The position numbers were made by a program, and so were the translations under genes. Below are positions 47,014 through 57,196 of a stretch of DNA of 64,000 bases, one piece after another. Every line of letters starts with the position of its first letter. The first letter of the stretch is position 1. The notes under the pieces were generated by a model, which was not told where the DNA came from, ran no database searches, and was given only the letters and a program-made list of their open reading frames with translations. Source of the DNA: Leclercia sp. LSNIH1 (GTDB lineage Bacteria; Pseudomonadota; Gammaproteobacteria; Enterobacterales; Enterobacteriaceae); NCBI RefSeq assembly GCF_002902985.1, contig NZ_CP026167.1:1612001-1676000 (forward strand). Direction: 5' to 3'.

Positions 47014-47041
47014 AAAATGCCGGGCTGGGCCCGGCATTTTT
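47014..47041. terminator. Bidirectional terminator between MFS gene and ABC operon
   Basis: A 9-bp stem (AATGCCGGG/CCCGGCATT, loop CTGGG) with A residues before and T residues after, between convergent genes; the T tract reaches the stop codon of the reverse-strand gene. Confidence 0.88.
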
Positions 47042-48176
47042 ATGAGTGCGAAGGGGTGTAGCTCAGGATGATGTTCTCATCCGGGATATGGGTGAAGTCA
47101 GCGATAATCGCGTGGTAATCCGCCTGTGGATCCATGTCGTTAAAGAGTGCTGGATAGAAAATTTTACTCAACGCCTCGATGGCGACGATGTTGTATGGGT
47201 TGTTATAGAAGTGGTGATACAGCGCCCCGGTATGACCCTGCGCCACCGCCGGAATAGCGGCAACCCCCTGACGCGCCACAAGCGCATTGAACGCTGCGGT
47301 GACCTTCTCTGCCGGGACGTTATAGCCAAACGGGATAATGGCCGAGCCTTTGCCCGGACGCTTAGAGCCGGTCATCAGGTAGTAGTCCGGGTTGAGGGAG
47401 ATTATTTTTTCCACCGAAACATTCCCGCTCGCCCCAGGCAGCAGCTGTGAGCCTATGTTGGTGCCACCCGCCGCTTCAACCAGTCCCCCCCAGCCGTTAC
47501 GCGCATGGGTAAAACAGCAGCCATTATCCAGCCCGCCAACACCGGCGATCGGTTCGATAAAGACCAGCGGTTTTTTGCTGACGGTCGCCAGACGCTGGTG
47601 GATTTTATCCAGACGCTGTTGATAGAAATCGATGTAGGCTTGCGCGCGTTCGGTCTGACCCAGCACCTGGCCCAACAGGGCGATACTCGGCAGGGTATTC
47701 TTTACCGGATGCAGCTCGTAATCCACGAAGAGGACCGGAATGTGCAGGGCCTCGAGCTTCGTCAGTACGCCAGATTGCACCAGCGACGGTTTAGCGCGAA
47801 GCTGGGCGATCATCAGGTCCGGCTGGCGGGAGAGCACCGTTTCGAGATCGACATTGCCCTGGTCGGAAAACTTCATGTCGAGGATCTTCTCCGCTTCTGG
47901 CCATTTCCGCTTCAGCACGTTCCAGGTTTCGGTATCCTGCTTTTTCGGCAGATTGTTCCACGCCACCACCCTGGCGAACGGGTTCTCGCGCACCAACAGC
48001 GCCAGCGCGAAGATGTCCCGCCCGTCCTGCAAAATGATGCGCTGCGGTTCGTGTTCCACCGTCACCGTGCGGTTATCCATATCCTTGACCGTCACGGGCC
48101 AGCTTTGCGCCTGGGCGATAAGCGGGGTAATGAAGAGTGCCAGCCCCCCGGCGGCTGCGATGAGTTTTTTTAGCAT
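47040..48176 (-). CDS. Periplasmic iron-compound binding protein of ABC transporter
   Basis: Substrate-binding protein of the FecB/BtuF-like class, third gene of the ABC operon. A signal peptide ends near residue 23 (PLIAQA-QSWPV); there is no lipobox cysteine, so it is probably soluble in the periplasm. The mature protein starts with the typical VTVKDMDNRTVTVEHEPQRII and has the two-lobe class III pattern joined by a long helix. An unusual NGCCFTHARNGWGG segment is in the middle. The ATG at 48176 gives 378 residues; a start four codons earlier is possible. The ligand, probably a ferric siderophore or haem-like compound, is inferred from the family and the Fur box. Confidence 0.82.
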   Translation of the reverse strand: MLKKLIAAAGGLALFITPLIAQAQSWPVTVKDMDNRTVTVEHEPQRIILQDGRDIFALALLVRENPFARVVAWNNLPKKQDTETWNVLKRKWPEAEKILDMKFSDQGNVDLETVLSRQPDLMIAQLRAKPSLVQSGVLTKLEALHIPVLFVDYELHPVKNTLPSIALLGQVLGQTERAQAYIDFYQQRLDKIHQRLATVSKKPLVFIEPIAGVGGLDNGCCFTHARNGWGGLVEAAGGTNIGSQLLPGASGNVSVEKIISLNPDYYLMTGSKRPGKGSAIIPFGYNVPAEKVTAAFNALVARQGVAAIPAVAQGHTGALYHHFYNNPYNIVAIEALSKIFYPALFNDMDPQADYHAIIADFTHIPDENIILSYTPSHS

Positions 48177-48193
48177 CCTGTTTTCCATCTCTT

Positions 48194-48970
48194 TTAGGGT
48201 GTTAATCCGTCGACCACCACATGGGGCAGCCTGCGGGAACAGTATTCGACTCGTCCCTCCACGCCATATACCGTCGCCAGATTAGCAGGGGTAACAACCT
48301 CTCCCGGCAGGCCGCTGGCAATCAGTTCGCCGCCTTTCAGCATCAGGGCATAGTTAGCGTGGCGCAGGGCAATGTTGATGTCGTGGATCACCACGACAGT
48401 GACGATGTTGCGCAGCCGCGTTTCGCGGGCGACGATATCCATCACATGGAACTGATAGTTGAGGTCGAGGGCACTCAGGGGCTCGTCCAGCAACAGCAAA
48501 TCGGGCTGGCGGATCAGGGACTGAGCGAGGCCAATCAACTGCTTTTGCCCGCCGGAGAGCCGGTCGAGAAAACGCATCGCCAGATGAGCAACACCCAGTT
48601 TTTCAAGGATGGCGTACGCCTCCTGTTCAACATTTTGCGTATCGACGCTGCCGCTGGCCCGACGGGCGACAATCACCGATTCCAGCGCATGCAGGTGCAC
48701 ACCCTGAGGCAGGGATTGCGGGAGATAAACCACCTTCTGCGCCCGCGTTGCCGAGGGCAGCATCATCAGATCCTCGCCATTCAGCCGTAACTCGCCCTGC
48801 GCAGGATTCAGGTCCGCCAGGGCGCGCAGCAGGGTCGATTTACCGGAGCCGTTCGGCCCCAGCAGGGCGGTGATCTCGCCGCGGGGGAGCAGGGGCGTGG
48901 TGAGCCCGCTGATGATCTTTGTCTTGCGATAGCCGGTGTGCAGTTCCCGGACGCGAAGGCCGTCGGTCAT
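48194..48970 (-). CDS. Iron-type ABC transporter ATP-binding protein
   Basis: FepC/FecE-like ATPase. Walker A GPNGSGKST (about residues 37-45), Q-loop LPQSLPQ, signature LSGGQKQL (residues 138-145), Walker B LLLLDEPLSALD and the switch histidine in VVVIHDIN are all present. The length of 258 residues is normal for the class. Its ATG overlaps the permease stop by four bases, and the binding-protein gene follows after 17 bases, so the three genes form one operon. Confidence 0.88.
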   Translation of the reverse strand: MTDGLRVRELHTGYRKTKIISGLTTPLLPRGEITALLGPNGSGKSTLLRALADLNPAQGELRLNGEDLMMLPSATRAQKVVYLPQSLPQGVHLHALESVIVARRASGSVDTQNVEQEAYAILEKLGVAHLAMRFLDRLSGGQKQLIGLAQSLIRQPDLLLLDEPLSALDLNYQFHVMDIVARETRLRNIVTVVVIHDINIALRHANYALMLKGGELIASGLPGEVVTPANLATVYGVEGRVEYCSRRLPHVVVDGLTP

Positions 48971-50040
48971 ACGTTCCCCCGGTTGCGAATAATGATGCTC
49001 AGGAAGAACGGCACGCCCACCAGCGAGGTGACAATCCCTACAGGAATAATGACGCCGGGAACGATGTTCTTGGAAAAAACGGAGGCCAGCGAAAGCACCA
49101 GGGCGCCAACCAGCATGCTGCCGGGGAGATAAAAACGGTGATCCTCGCCAAACATCATGCGGGAGATATGCGGCGCCACCAGGCCTATAAAACCCACTGG
49201 CCCGACAAAGGCGACCGTCAGCGACGAGATAATACTGATGCGTAAGAGCGTCGCCAGACGCAGCTTTTTTACGTTAATGCCGAAGCTGACGGCACGATCT
49301 TCGCCCAGACGCAGCGCCGTGAGTTTCCATGCATTTTTCAGCGACAGCGGCACGATAATCAGCAGGGCTACGGCCAGGATCGCCAGCTTATCCCATGAGG
49401 CTCTTGCCAGGCTGCCCATCGTCCAGAATACCAGTCCCTGCAGCGTATCTTCGCTGGCGACAAACTGCAGGATGGAGATTAGCGCGTTAAAGGTAAAGAC
49501 CAGCGCGATACCGAATAACACCACGCCGGAGGTGGCCACGCGGGTCCAGCGGCTGATGCCATCCAGAATAAAGCAGGCCAGCAGGGCAAAGATAAAGGCG
49601 TTTGCCGGAATAAACCACTTATCGTCAATGCCGGGAACGCCCAGCCCGAGCACTATCGCCAGCGCGGCACCGAAGGAGGCGGCAGACGACACGCCCAGCG
49701 TAAATGGACTGGCGAGCGGGTTATTCAGGATGGTTTGCATCTCTGCCCCGGCAAGCCCCAGGGCCATGCCAACGGCGACAGCCATCAGCGCGAACGGCAG
49801 CCGCAGTTCCCAGACGATAACGCGCGTGCCGGCATCGACAGAAGCGGCATCCATTAAGGTGTGCCAGAGCGTGGAAACGGAGATGCCCGACGGGCCGAGG
49901 ATAAAATCGAGGATCAGGGAGCAGATAATGAAGAAGAGCAGTACGCCTGCCAGAGTAAAACGCCTGACCAGGACTTTACGGTAATGCGACGCGATAATGG
50001 CTTCGCCAGTTTGCTCGCGAGCGGCAAGGCTGGAGTTCAT
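48967..50040 (-). CDS. FecCD-family ABC transporter permease
   Basis: Inner-membrane permease of the iron-siderophore/cobalamin class with about nine to ten hydrophobic helices and the typical ATPase-contact and family motifs (RLPFALMAVAVGMALGLAGAEMQT, NPLASPFTLGVSSAASFGA, GPVGFIGLVAPHISR, GEDHRFYLPGS). One permease gene is present, so it would act as a homodimer. The length is 357 residues, normal. It is the first gene of the operon, and a near-perfect Fur palindrome lies about 107 bases upstream. Confidence 0.88.
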   Translation of the reverse strand: MNSSLAAREQTGEAIIASHYRKVLVRRFTLAGVLLFFIICSLILDFILGPSGISVSTLWHTLMDAASVDAGTRVIVWELRLPFALMAVAVGMALGLAGAEMQTILNNPLASPFTLGVSSAASFGAALAIVLGLGVPGIDDKWFIPANAFIFALLACFILDGISRWTRVATSGVVLFGIALVFTFNALISILQFVASEDTLQGLVFWTMGSLARASWDKLAILAVALLIIVPLSLKNAWKLTALRLGEDRAVSFGINVKKLRLATLLRISIISSLTVAFVGPVGFIGLVAPHISRMMFGEDHRFYLPGSMLVGALVLSLASVFSKNIVPGVIIPVGIVTSLVGVPFFLSIIIRNRGNV

Positions 50041-50146
50041 CAGATAACCCTATGCAACACAAAAGAATCATTTATCCCCTGCGCGTTCCATTTTGGCGGC
50101 CGTCTGATATCCATTATCGGGGATGCCCGGGCAACACTATTCGCAA

Positions 50147-50161
50147 TGATAATGCTTATCA
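50147..50161 (-). promoter_or_regulatory. Fur box of the iron ABC operon
   Basis: TGATAAT-G-CTTATCA is a 7-1-7 inverted repeat with one imperfect pair, the core form of Fur sites. It lies upstream of the permease gene and predicts iron repression of the three-gene operon. A second AT-rich GATGATTATT follows at 50171-50180. Confidence 0.78.
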
Positions 50162-50261
50162 ATTGAATATGATGATTATTGCCGTTCTGTTTACGTATCG
50201 TTTCTGAAGCGGGCAAAAAACAAGCAGATTAGAAGGGGAAGGTGTAACCGGAGAGGGGAGT

Positions 50262-50282
50262 CGTGCCCGCGGAGCGGGCACG
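50262..50282 (-). terminator. Hairpin after satP
   Basis: A perfect 9-bp stem (CGTGCCCGC/GCGGGCACG, loop GGA on the plus strand) starts 8 bases past the satP stop; there is no T tract on the reverse strand, so it is a weak or Rho-assisted terminator. Confidence 0.5.
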
Positions 50283-50289
50283 AAGGGGA

Positions 50290-50859
50290 TCAGTGTTTTT
50301 CACCAATCGGCAGAACGGTGCGACCGAACTGCTCGTTCAGGACTTCACCCATTGCCAGGTAGATGGCGCTGGCACCGCAGACCAGGCCAACCCAGCCCGC
50401 CACGTGGATAATGGCTTCGCCGTTATCCACCAGGTGACCCACTGCCAGCAGGGCGAACAGCACGGTCAGGCTCAGGAAGACGAACTGCAGCGCGCGGTTA
50501 CCCACCAGCGTGCCGAAGAACATGAACAGCGTGAAGACGCCCCACAGGCCCAGATAGACACCCAGGAACGGCGTATTAGCCGCATCGGTCAGGCCCATTT
50601 TCGGCATCAGCAGAATGGCGACCAGGGTCAGCCAGAATGAACCGTAAGAGGTAAATGCGGTTAAACCGAAGGTATTGCCTTTCTTATATTCCAGCAGGCC
50701 CGCGAAGATCTGTGCGATACCGCCATAAAAAATGCCCATCGCCAGGATAATGCCATCCATCGGGAACATCCCGATATTATGCAGGTTCAGCAGAATGGTG
50801 GTCATGCCAAAACCCATCAGGCCCAGCGGAGCCGGATTAGCCAACTTAGTGTTGCCCAT
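50290..50859 (-). CDS. satP: SatP, acetate/succinate:H+ symporter
   Basis: Inner-membrane transporter of the GPR1/FUN34/YaaH (AceTr) family that takes up acetate and succinate with protons. The family signature NPAPLGLMGFGMTT is at the N-terminus, and six hydrophobic helices span the 189 residues (E. coli 188). The C-terminus (EVLNEQFGRTVLPIG) is conserved. Separate from the neighbouring iron operon by a hairpin and the Fur-box region. E. coli yaaW and yaaI, which lie between satP and dnaK there, are absent. Confidence 0.95.
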   Translation of the reverse strand: MGNTKLANPAPLGLMGFGMTTILLNLHNIGMFPMDGIILAMGIFYGGIAQIFAGLLEYKKGNTFGLTAFTSYGSFWLTLVAILLMPKMGLTDAANTPFLGVYLGLWGVFTLFMFFGTLVGNRALQFVFLSLTVLFALLAVGHLVDNGEAIIHVAGWVGLVCGASAIYLAMGEVLNEQFGRTVLPIGEKH

Positions 50860-51003
50860 AAGTCCTCAAAAAAATCATCATTAATATGGTGAAATAGTGG
50901 TTCCCACGCCAATACTCCCTGGCGGGGCGCGGCATCATAATGGGCGCCATCGATGCCGTCTATGATCTAATCAGGGTGAAATTAAAAAATTTTTTATCCG
51001 TCC

Positions 51004-51033
51004 CCCTTGATGGATGCCGTTGCGACCCCATCT
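51004..51033 (+). promoter_or_regulatory. dnaK heat-shock promoter P1 (sigma-32)
   Basis: CCCTTGA (51004-51010) and CCCCATCT (51026-51033) match the sigma-32 consensus (CTTGAAA, CCCCATNT) and the known E. coli dnaK P1 layout, about 120 bases before dnaK. Confidence 0.88.
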
Positions 51034-51080
51034 TGTAGTCAACCGCAGTGTGTGGACCTGAAAAAATTCAAATCTGGGCA

Positions 51081-51108
51081 GTTGAAAAAGCACCTTTTGC
51101 CCTTATTA
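51081..51108 (+). promoter_or_regulatory. dnaK promoter P2 (sigma-32 type)
   Basis: GTTGAAA (51081-51087) and GCCCTTATTA (51099-51108) correspond to the second heat-shock promoter of E. coli dnaK. The match is weaker than that of P1. Confidence 0.65.
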
Positions 51109-51155
51109 CAGGTACACAACCACATGTTGACCGAATTTATAGTGGAGACGTTTAG

Positions 51156-53075
51156 ATGGGTAAAATTATTGGTATCGACCTGGGTACTACCAACTCTTGT
51201 GTAGCGATTATGGACGGCACAACTGCACGTGTGCTGGAGAATGCCGAGGGCGATCGCACCACGCCTTCTATCATTGCCTATACCCAGGATGGTGAAACTC
51301 TGGTTGGTCAGCCGGCTAAACGTCAGGCAGTGACAAACCCGCAAAACACGCTGTTTGCGATTAAGCGCCTGATTGGCCGTCGCTTCCAGGACGAAGAAGT
51401 TCAGCGTGATGAAGCCATCATGCCTTACAAAATCATCGGCGCTGAAAACGGCGACGCCTGGATTGATGTTAAAGGCCAGAAAATGGCACCGCCGCAGATC
51501 TCTGCTGAAGTGCTGAAAAAAATGAAGAAAACGGCGGAAGATTACCTGGGTGAGCCGGTAACTGAAGCGGTTATCACCGTACCAGCCTACTTCAACGATG
51601 CACAGCGTCAGGCGACCAAAGACGCGGGCCGTATCGCGGGCCTGGAAGTCAAACGTATCATCAACGAACCAACCGCAGCGGCACTGGCTTACGGTCTGGA
51701 TAAAGAAGTTGGCAACCGCACCATCGCGGTATACGACCTTGGTGGTGGTACTTTCGATATCTCTATTATCGAAATCGACGAAGTTGACGGCGAAAAAACC
51801 TTCGAAGTACTGGCAACCAACGGTGATACCCACCTGGGTGGTGAAGACTTCGACAGCCGTATGATCAACTACCTCGTTGACGAATTTAAGAAAGATCAGG
51901 GCATTGACCTGCGTAACGATCCGCTGGCGATGCAGCGCCTGAAAGAAGCCGCAGAAAAAGCGAAAATCGAGCTCTCTTCTGCGCAGCAGACCGACGTGAA
52001 CCTGCCGTACATCACTGCAGACGCCACCGGTCCAAAACACATGAACATCAAAGTGACTCGCGCGAAACTGGAAAGCCTGGTAGAAGACCTGGTTAACCGT
52101 TCCATCGAGCCGCTGAAAGTTGCGCTGCAGGATGCGGGCCTGTCCGTATCTGAAATCCAGGACGTTATCCTGGTAGGTGGTCAGACTCGTATGCCAATGG
52201 TTCAGAAGAAAGTCGCTGAATTCTTTGGTAAAGAGCCGCGTAAAGACGTTAACCCGGACGAAGCCGTTGCTATCGGTGCTGCTGTTCAGGGCGGCGTACT
52301 GACCGGTGATGTTAAAGACGTACTGCTGCTGGACGTTACCCCGCTGTCTCTGGGTATCGAAACCATGGGCGGTGTGATGACTCCGCTGATCGCCAAAAAC
52401 ACCACCATCCCGACCAAGCACAGCCAGGTGTTCTCTACCGCTGAAGACAACCAGTCTGCGGTAACCATCCATGTGCTGCAGGGTGAGCGTAAACGTGCCG
52501 CAGATAACAAAGATCTGGGCCAGTTTAACCTCGACGGTATCAGCCCGGCGCCGCGCGGTATGCCTCAGATCGAAGTCACCTTCGACATCGATGCTGACGG
52601 TATCCTGCACGTTTCCGCGAAGGACAAAAACAGCGGTAAAGAGCAGAAGATCACCATCAAGGCCTCTTCTGGTCTGAACGAAGAAGAGATCCAGAAAATG
52701 GTTCGCGAAGCAGAAGCGAATGCCGAGTCTGACCGTAAGTTCGAAGAGCTGGTTCAGACCCGCAACCAGGGTGACCATCTGCTGCACAGCACCCGTAAGC
52801 AGGTTGAAGAAGCGGGCGATAAACTGCCTGCTGACGACAAAACGGCTATCGAGTCTGCACTGAGCGCGCTGGAAACTTCCCTGAAAGGTGAAGACAAAGC
52901 CGATATCGAAGCGAAAATGCAGGCACTGGCGCAGGTTTCCGAGAAGCTGATGGAGATCGCACAGCAGCAGCACGCACAGCAGCAGGCTGGCGCAGGCGCT
53001 GACGCTTCTGCGAACAACGCGAAAGATGACGATGTTGTCGACGCAGAGTTTGAAGAAGTGAAAGACAAAAAATAA
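51156..53075 (+). CDS. dnaK: DnaK, Hsp70 chaperone
   Basis: ATP-driven chaperone for folding, disaggregation and sigma-32 control. The ATPase domain starts [14 protein letters not shown] and includes [10 protein letters not shown] and Thr199 (a phosphorylation site in E. coli); the substrate-binding domain begins after the [15 protein letters not shown] linker; the alpha-helical lid ends in a glutamine/alanine-rich tail and the conserved [12 protein letters not shown] terminus. Length is 639 residues against 638 in E. coli. Codon use is strongly biased to optimal codons. dnaJ follows after 86 bases. Confidence 0.98.
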   Translation: MGKIIGIDLGTTNSCVAIMDGTTARVLENAEGDRTTPSIIAYTQDGETLVGQPAKRQAVTNPQNTLFAIKRLIGRRFQDEEVQRDEAIMPYKIIGAENGDAWIDVKGQKMAPPQISAEVLKKMKKTAEDYLGEPVTEAVITVPAYFNDAQRQATKDAGRIAGLEVKRIINEPTAAALAYGLDKEVGNRTIAVYDLGGGTFDISIIEIDEVDGEKTFEVLATNGDTHLGGEDFDSRMINYLVDEFKKDQGIDLRNDPLAMQRLKEAAEKAKIELSSAQQTDVNLPYITADATGPKHMNIKVTRAKLESLVEDLVNRSIEPLKVALQDAGLSVSEIQDVILVGGQTRMPMVQKKVAEFFGKEPRKDVNPDEAVAIGAAVQGGVLTGDVKDVLLLDVTPLSLGIETMGGVMTPLIAKNTTIPTKHSQVFSTAEDNQSAVTIHVLQGERKRAADNKDLGQFNLDGISPAPRGMPQIEVTFDIDADGILHVSAKDKNSGKEQKITIKASSGLNEEEIQKMVREAEANAESDRKFEELVQTRNQGDHLLHSTRKQVEEAGDKLPADDKTAIESALSALETSLKGEDKADIEAKMQALAQVSEKLMEIAQQQHAQQQAGAGADASANNAKDDDVVDAEFEEVKDKK

Positions 53076-53101
53076 TCGCCCTTTGAACGGGTAATACACT
53101 G

Positions 53102-53134
53102 GCACGGGCGAAGAGGTTTCCTCTCCGCCCGTGC
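53102..53134 (+). other. Long hairpin between dnaK and dnaJ
   Basis: A 9-bp outer stem (GCACGGGCG/CGCCCGTGC) closes an inner GAGG/CCTC stem, 27 bases before dnaJ. There is no T tract. In E. coli this gap carries the predicted small RNA tpke11. The hairpin may cause partial termination, mRNA processing or a dnaK/dnaJ expression ratio above one. Confidence 0.55.
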
Positions 53135-53161
53135 ACGCATGTTAGGGGCAGATAAAACAAG

Positions 53162-54295
53162 ATGGCAAAGCAAGACTATTACGAGATTTTAGGCGTTTCC
53201 AAAACAGCGGAAGAGCGTGAAATCAAAAAGGCGTACAAGCGCCTGGCCATGAAATATCACCCGGACCGCAACCAGGGTGACAAAGAGGCCGAAGCCAAAT
53301 TTAAAGAGATCAAAGAAGCCTACGAAGTCCTGACCGATGCGCAGAAACGTGCGGCTTACGATCAGTACGGTCATGCCGCGTTTGAACAGGGCGGTATGGG
53401 TGGCGGCGGATTTGGCGGCGGCGGCGCAGATTTCAGCGATATCTTTGGTGACGTGTTCGGCGATATCTTCGGCGGCGGCCGCGGTCGCCAGCGTGCAGCC
53501 CGTGGTGCAGACCTGCGTTACAACATGGAGCTGACGCTGGAAGAGGCGGTCCGTGGCGTGACGAAAGAGATCCGCATCCCGACGCTGGAAGAGTGTGACG
53601 TTTGCCACGGCAGCGGCGCGAAGGTGGGCACCAAGCCGCAGACCTGTCCAACCTGTCATGGCTCCGGTCAGGTGCAGATGCGTCAGGGCTTCTTCGCGGT
53701 GCAGCAGAGCTGTCCGCACTGTCAGGGTCGCGGTACGCTGATCAAGGATCCGTGCAACAAATGTCACGGTCACGGTCGCGTCGAGAAGACCAAAACCCTC
53801 TCCGTTAAAATCCCGGCGGGCGTGGATACCGGCGATCGTATTCGTCTCTCTGGCGAAGGCGAAGCAGGCGAGCATGGCGCACCGGCAGGCGATCTGTACG
53901 TTCAGGTACAGGTGAAGCAGCACGCGATTTTTGAACGTGAAGGTAACAACCTGTACTGCGAAGTGCCGATCAACTTTGCGATGGCGGCGATGGGCGGTGA
54001 GATTGAAGTGCCAACGCTGGACGGTCGTGTAAACCTGAAAGTGCCTGGCGAAACCCAGACCGGCAAGCTGTTCCGTATGCGCGGCAAAGGGGTGAAATCC
54101 GTCCGTGGCGGCGCGCAGGGCGACCTGCTTTGCCGCGTGGTGGTAGAAACCCCGGTTGGCCTGAACGAAAAACAGAAGCAACTGCTGAGAGAATTGCAGG
54201 ATAGCTTTGGTGGCCCAACAGGTGAAAACAACAGCCCGCGCTCCAAAAGCTTCTTTGATGGCGTGAAAAAATTCTTTGACGATTTGACTCGCTAA
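53162..54295 (+). CDS. dnaJ: DnaJ, Hsp40 co-chaperone
   Basis: Stimulates DnaK ATP hydrolysis and delivers substrates. The J domain has HPD at residues 33-35; a Gly/Phe-rich segment spans about 75-105 ([12 protein letters not shown]); four CxxCxGxG repeats (starting [32 protein letters not shown]) bind two zinc ions; C-terminal peptide-binding domains follow. Length is 377 residues against 376 in E. coli. It forms an operon with dnaK and ends at a strong terminator. Confidence 0.98.
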   Translation: MAKQDYYEILGVSKTAEEREIKKAYKRLAMKYHPDRNQGDKEAEAKFKEIKEAYEVLTDAQKRAAYDQYGHAAFEQGGMGGGGFGGGGADFSDIFGDVFGDIFGGGRGRQRAARGADLRYNMELTLEEAVRGVTKEIRIPTLEECDVCHGSGAKVGTKPQTCPTCHGSGQVQMRQGFFAVQQSCPHCQGRGTLIKDPCNKCHGHGRVEKTKTLSVKIPAGVDTGDRIRLSGEGEAGEHGAPAGDLYVQVQVKQHAIFEREGNNLYCEVPINFAMAAMGGEIEVPTLDGRVNLKVPGETQTGKLFRMRGKGVKSVRGGAQGDLLCRVVVETPVGLNEKQKQLLRELQDSFGGPTGENNSPRSKSFFDGVKKFFDDLTR

Positions 54296-54318
54296 TGCTG
54301 AGCTAACGTTGTCCCCGA

Positions 54319-54346
54319 AGCCCGGAAGCGATTCCGGGCTTTTTTA
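54319..54346 (+). terminator. dnaKJ terminator
   Basis: A 9-bp stem (AGCCCGGAA/TTCCGGGCT, loop GCGA) followed by five further T residues. Confidence 0.92.
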
Positions 54347-54467
54347 TCCCTGAAGTAATCAGATCGAAAAAACTGAGTCTATAGTTAACATTAACCTGCT
54401 TTTGCCGATGAATATCCGTGCGTATGATGGTTTTAACGAAGGATTGTCGTAAAAAGAGAGAGTAATA

Positions 54468-55643
54468 GTGAAACTTTTGAATCGTTTTTTCCGCAATGAG
54501 GCCTCTGGGGGCATCATACTCATGCTGGCTGCAGCCATCGCTATGCTGCTGGCAAACTTGGGCCCAACCCGCGGCCTGTATCACGCTTTTCTGGAAACAC
54601 CCGTTGAGTTACGCGTCGGCGTGCTGGAAATCAACAAGAACATGCTGCTGTGGATCAATGATGCACTGATGGCGGTCTTTTTCCTGCTGGTGGGGCTGGA
54701 GGTCAAGCGTGAGCTGGTCCAGGGCTCCCTGGCAAGCCGTCAGCGCGCGGCGTTTCCGGTGATTGCCGCCATCGGCGGGATGGTGGTTCCGGCCCTCATC
54801 TTTCTGGCTTTTAACTATCAGGATCCCATTGCCCGGGATGGCTGGGCGATCCCGGCAGCAACGGACATCGCCTTTGCGTTGGGCGTTCTCGCGCTGTTAG
54901 GTAATCGCGTGCCGATGGAGTTAAAAATCTTCCTGATGGCCCTGGCGATCATCGATGACCTGGGCGCAATCGTCATTATTGCCCTGTTCTATACCAGCGA
55001 GCTGTCGGTGCTGTCGCTGGCGGTTGCGGCGGCGGCCATCGTGGTACTGGCGCTGCTCAATATCTGCAATGTCCGTCGTATTGGTATCTATCTCCTGGTG
55101 GGTATGGTGCTGTGGACGGCTGTACTGAAATCGGGCGTGCATGCCACTCTGGCCGGCGTGATTATCGGTTTCTTCGTGCCGCTGAAGGCGCAAGAGGGTA
55201 AATCGCCGGCGAAGCAGCTCGAGCACGTGCTGCATCCGTGGGTCGCCTTTATGATCCTGCCGCTCTTCGCCTTCGCAAACGCGGGTGTTTCCCTTGAGGG
55301 CGTCACGCTGGATGGATTGATGTCGATGCTGCCGCTGGGGATCATCGCCGGGCTGTTTATCGGTAAGCCGCTGGGGATTGGCCTCTTCTGCTGGATGGCG
55401 CTGAAACTGAAGCTTGCCACCCTGCCGCACGGAACCACCTGCCGGCAGATCATGGCCGTCGGCGTGCTGTGCGGGATCGGCTTTACTATGTCGATCTTTA
55501 TCTCAACACTGGCGTTTGGCGCGAATGCCCCTGAGCTTATCATCTGGGCTAAGCTGGCTATCTTAACCGGATCGCTGTTGGCTGCGTTTGTAGGTTATAT
55601 GTTGCTGAAGACGAAATTGCCCTCGCAGGCGCATCCGGCGTAA
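54468..55643 (+). CDS. nhaA: NhaA, Na+/H+ antiporter
   Basis: Inner-membrane antiporter that expels sodium or lithium in exchange for protons at alkaline pH. The ion-binding pair Asp163-Asp164 lies in [10 protein letters not shown], Asp133 in [10 protein letters not shown], and 12 helices are visible. The N-terminal amphipathic segment (residues 1-14) is conserved, and GTG at 54468 with AGAGAGAG upstream gives 391 residues, close to E. coli (388). nhaR follows after 59 bases. The hokC gene present in this interval in E. coli is absent. NhaR and sodium control is expected from family knowledge. Confidence 0.95.
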   Translation: MKLLNRFFRNEASGGIILMLAAAIAMLLANLGPTRGLYHAFLETPVELRVGVLEINKNMLLWINDALMAVFFLLVGLEVKRELVQGSLASRQRAAFPVIAAIGGMVVPALIFLAFNYQDPIARDGWAIPAATDIAFALGVLALLGNRVPMELKIFLMALAIIDDLGAIVIIALFYTSELSVLSLAVAAAAIVVLALLNICNVRRIGIYLLVGMVLWTAVLKSGVHATLAGVIIGFFVPLKAQEGKSPAKQLEHVLHPWVAFMILPLFAFANAGVSLEGVTLDGLMSMLPLGIIAGLFIGKPLGIGLFCWMALKLKLATLPHGTTCRQIMAVGVLCGIGFTMSIFISTLAFGANAPELIIWAKLAILTGSLLAAFVGYMLLKTKLPSQAHPA

Positions 55644-55702
55644 CGGGACTCCGGGAGGGACAGGCAGCCCTCCCGTTAACACAATCAGGGAGCGAGGATC
55701 AT

Positions 55703-56602
55703 ATGTCTCATCTTAACTACAACCATCTTTACTACTTCTGGCATGTCTACAAAGAGGGGTCGGTTGTCGGCGCTGCAGAGGCGCTCTACCTGACGCCGCA
55801 GACGATTACCGGGCAGATAAAAGCGCTGGAGGAGCGCCTGCAGGGCAAGCTCTTCAAGCGTAAGGGGCGCGGTATTGAGCCAAGCGAACTGGGTGAACTG
55901 GTGTTTCGCTACGCCGACAAAATGTTCACCCTGAGCCAGGAGATGCTCGATATTGTGAATTACCGTAAGGAGTCGAACCTGCTTTTTGATGTGGGCATTG
56001 CAGATGCGCTGTCAAAGCGGCTGGTCAGCGGGGTGCTGGATGCGGCAGTCGTGAAGGATGAGCAGATCCACCTGCGCTGTTTTGAATCGACGCACGAGAT
56101 GCTGCTGGAGCAGCTGAGCCAGCATAAGCTGGATATGATTATCTCTGACTGCCCCATCGACTCCACGCAGCAGGAAGGCCTTTTTTCGGTGAAGATTGGC
56201 GAATGCGGCGTCAGCTTCTGGTGCAGCAATCCGCCGCCAGAAAAACCGTTCCCCGCCTGTCTGGAAGAGCGCCGTTTACTGGTTCCCGGGCGTCGTTCGA
56301 TGCTGGGACGCAAGCTGCTGAACTGGTTTAACTCCCAGGGGCTGAACGTTGAAATTCTGGGTGAGTTTGACGATGCCGCATTGATGAAAGCGTTCGGGGA
56401 AGCGCATAACGCCATTTTTGTCGCCCCGACGCTCTATGCGCAGGATCTCTATGCGGATGAGAAGATTACCGAGATAGGCCGGGTGGACAACGTGATGGAA
56501 GAGTATCACGCCATTTTTGCCGAAAGGATGATCCAGCATCCGGCGGTGCAGCGTATCTGTAATCAGGATTACGCTGCGCTGTTTACGCCACCGGTACTCT
56601 GA
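55703..56602 (+). CDS. nhaR: NhaR, LysR-type activator of nhaA
   Basis: LysR-family regulator that activates nhaA (and pga and osmC in E. coli) in response to sodium. The N-terminal winged helix (about residues 4-64, [27 protein letters not shown]) is followed by a two-lobe effector domain. The 299 residues compare with 301 in E. coli. GGGAGCGAGG lies in front of the ATG. Convergent with rpsT across a shared terminator. Confidence 0.95.
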   Translation: MSHLNYNHLYYFWHVYKEGSVVGAAEALYLTPQTITGQIKALEERLQGKLFKRKGRGIEPSELGELVFRYADKMFTLSQEMLDIVNYRKESNLLFDVGIADALSKRLVSGVLDAAVVKDEQIHLRCFESTHEMLLEQLSQHKLDMIISDCPIDSTQQEGLFSVKIGECGVSFWCSNPPPEKPFPACLEERRLLVPGRRSMLGRKLLNWFNSQGLNVEILGEFDDAALMKAFGEAHNAIFVAPTLYAQDLYADEKITEIGRVDNVMEEYHAIFAERMIQHPAVQRICNQDYAALFTPPVL

Positions 56603-56611
56603 AGGCATAAA

Positions 56612-56637
56612 AAAACCCGCATTAAGCGGGTTCTTTT
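56612..56637. terminator. Bidirectional terminator between nhaR and rpsT
   Basis: AACCCGC-ATTAA-GCGGGTT with seven or more A residues before it and TTCTTTT after it, between convergent genes. Confidence 0.88.
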
Positions 56638-56661
56638 AAAACAAGCAACAACAAATAGCGA

Positions 56662-56946
<285 letters not shown>

Positions 56947-56972
56947 CTATGTGGACAATTCAAAGGCCGAGG

Positions 56973-57001
56973 AATATGCCCTCTATACCTTCTTTTGTCA
57001 A
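56973..57001 (-). promoter_or_regulatory. rpsT promoter P2
   Basis: On the reverse strand TTGACA (56996-57001) and CATATT (56973-56978) are 17 bases apart, followed by a GC-rich discriminator (CCTCGGCC), typical of ribosomal-protein and stable-RNA promoters. The rest of the 329-base rpsT-ribF gap shows only the ribF promoter and no gene. Confidence 0.85.
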
Positions 57002-57196
57002 TGGATTTGTGCAAATAAGCGCCGTTAATGTGGCGACGCTACGTTACGTAGTGATGGCGCAGGATTCTACCAGCTTGTCGTGTCTGAATACAGCTTTTCG
57101 GCACAAAAAACGTTATCTGCCGACAGTTTTTTTCGCTCTGAAAGGTCAGCATGATGAAATCATTACAGCTTTCTGTTTTGCGGCAACAATCGCCGG

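Noticed and set aside
50860..51003. Remnants of yaaW or yaaI between satP and dnaK.
   Set aside because: The interval is about 145 bases upstream of the dnaK promoters and has no coding frame resembling either protein.
51039..53105. A 688-codon reverse-strand open frame antisense to dnaK.
   Set aside because: dnaK uses highly biased codons that leave the antisense frame open; the antisense product has no recognisable features.
54347..54467. A hokC/sokC-type toxin locus between dnaJ and nhaA, as in E. coli.
   Set aside because: The 120-base gap contains only promoter-like AT-rich sequence and no hok-like frame.
57029..57150. A YaaY-like frame between rpsT and ribF.
   Set aside because: Part of the DNA resembles the E. 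coli yaaY region (CGT AGT GAT GGC GCA GGA), but there is no ATG in that frame and the frame ends early. Nothing supports translation.
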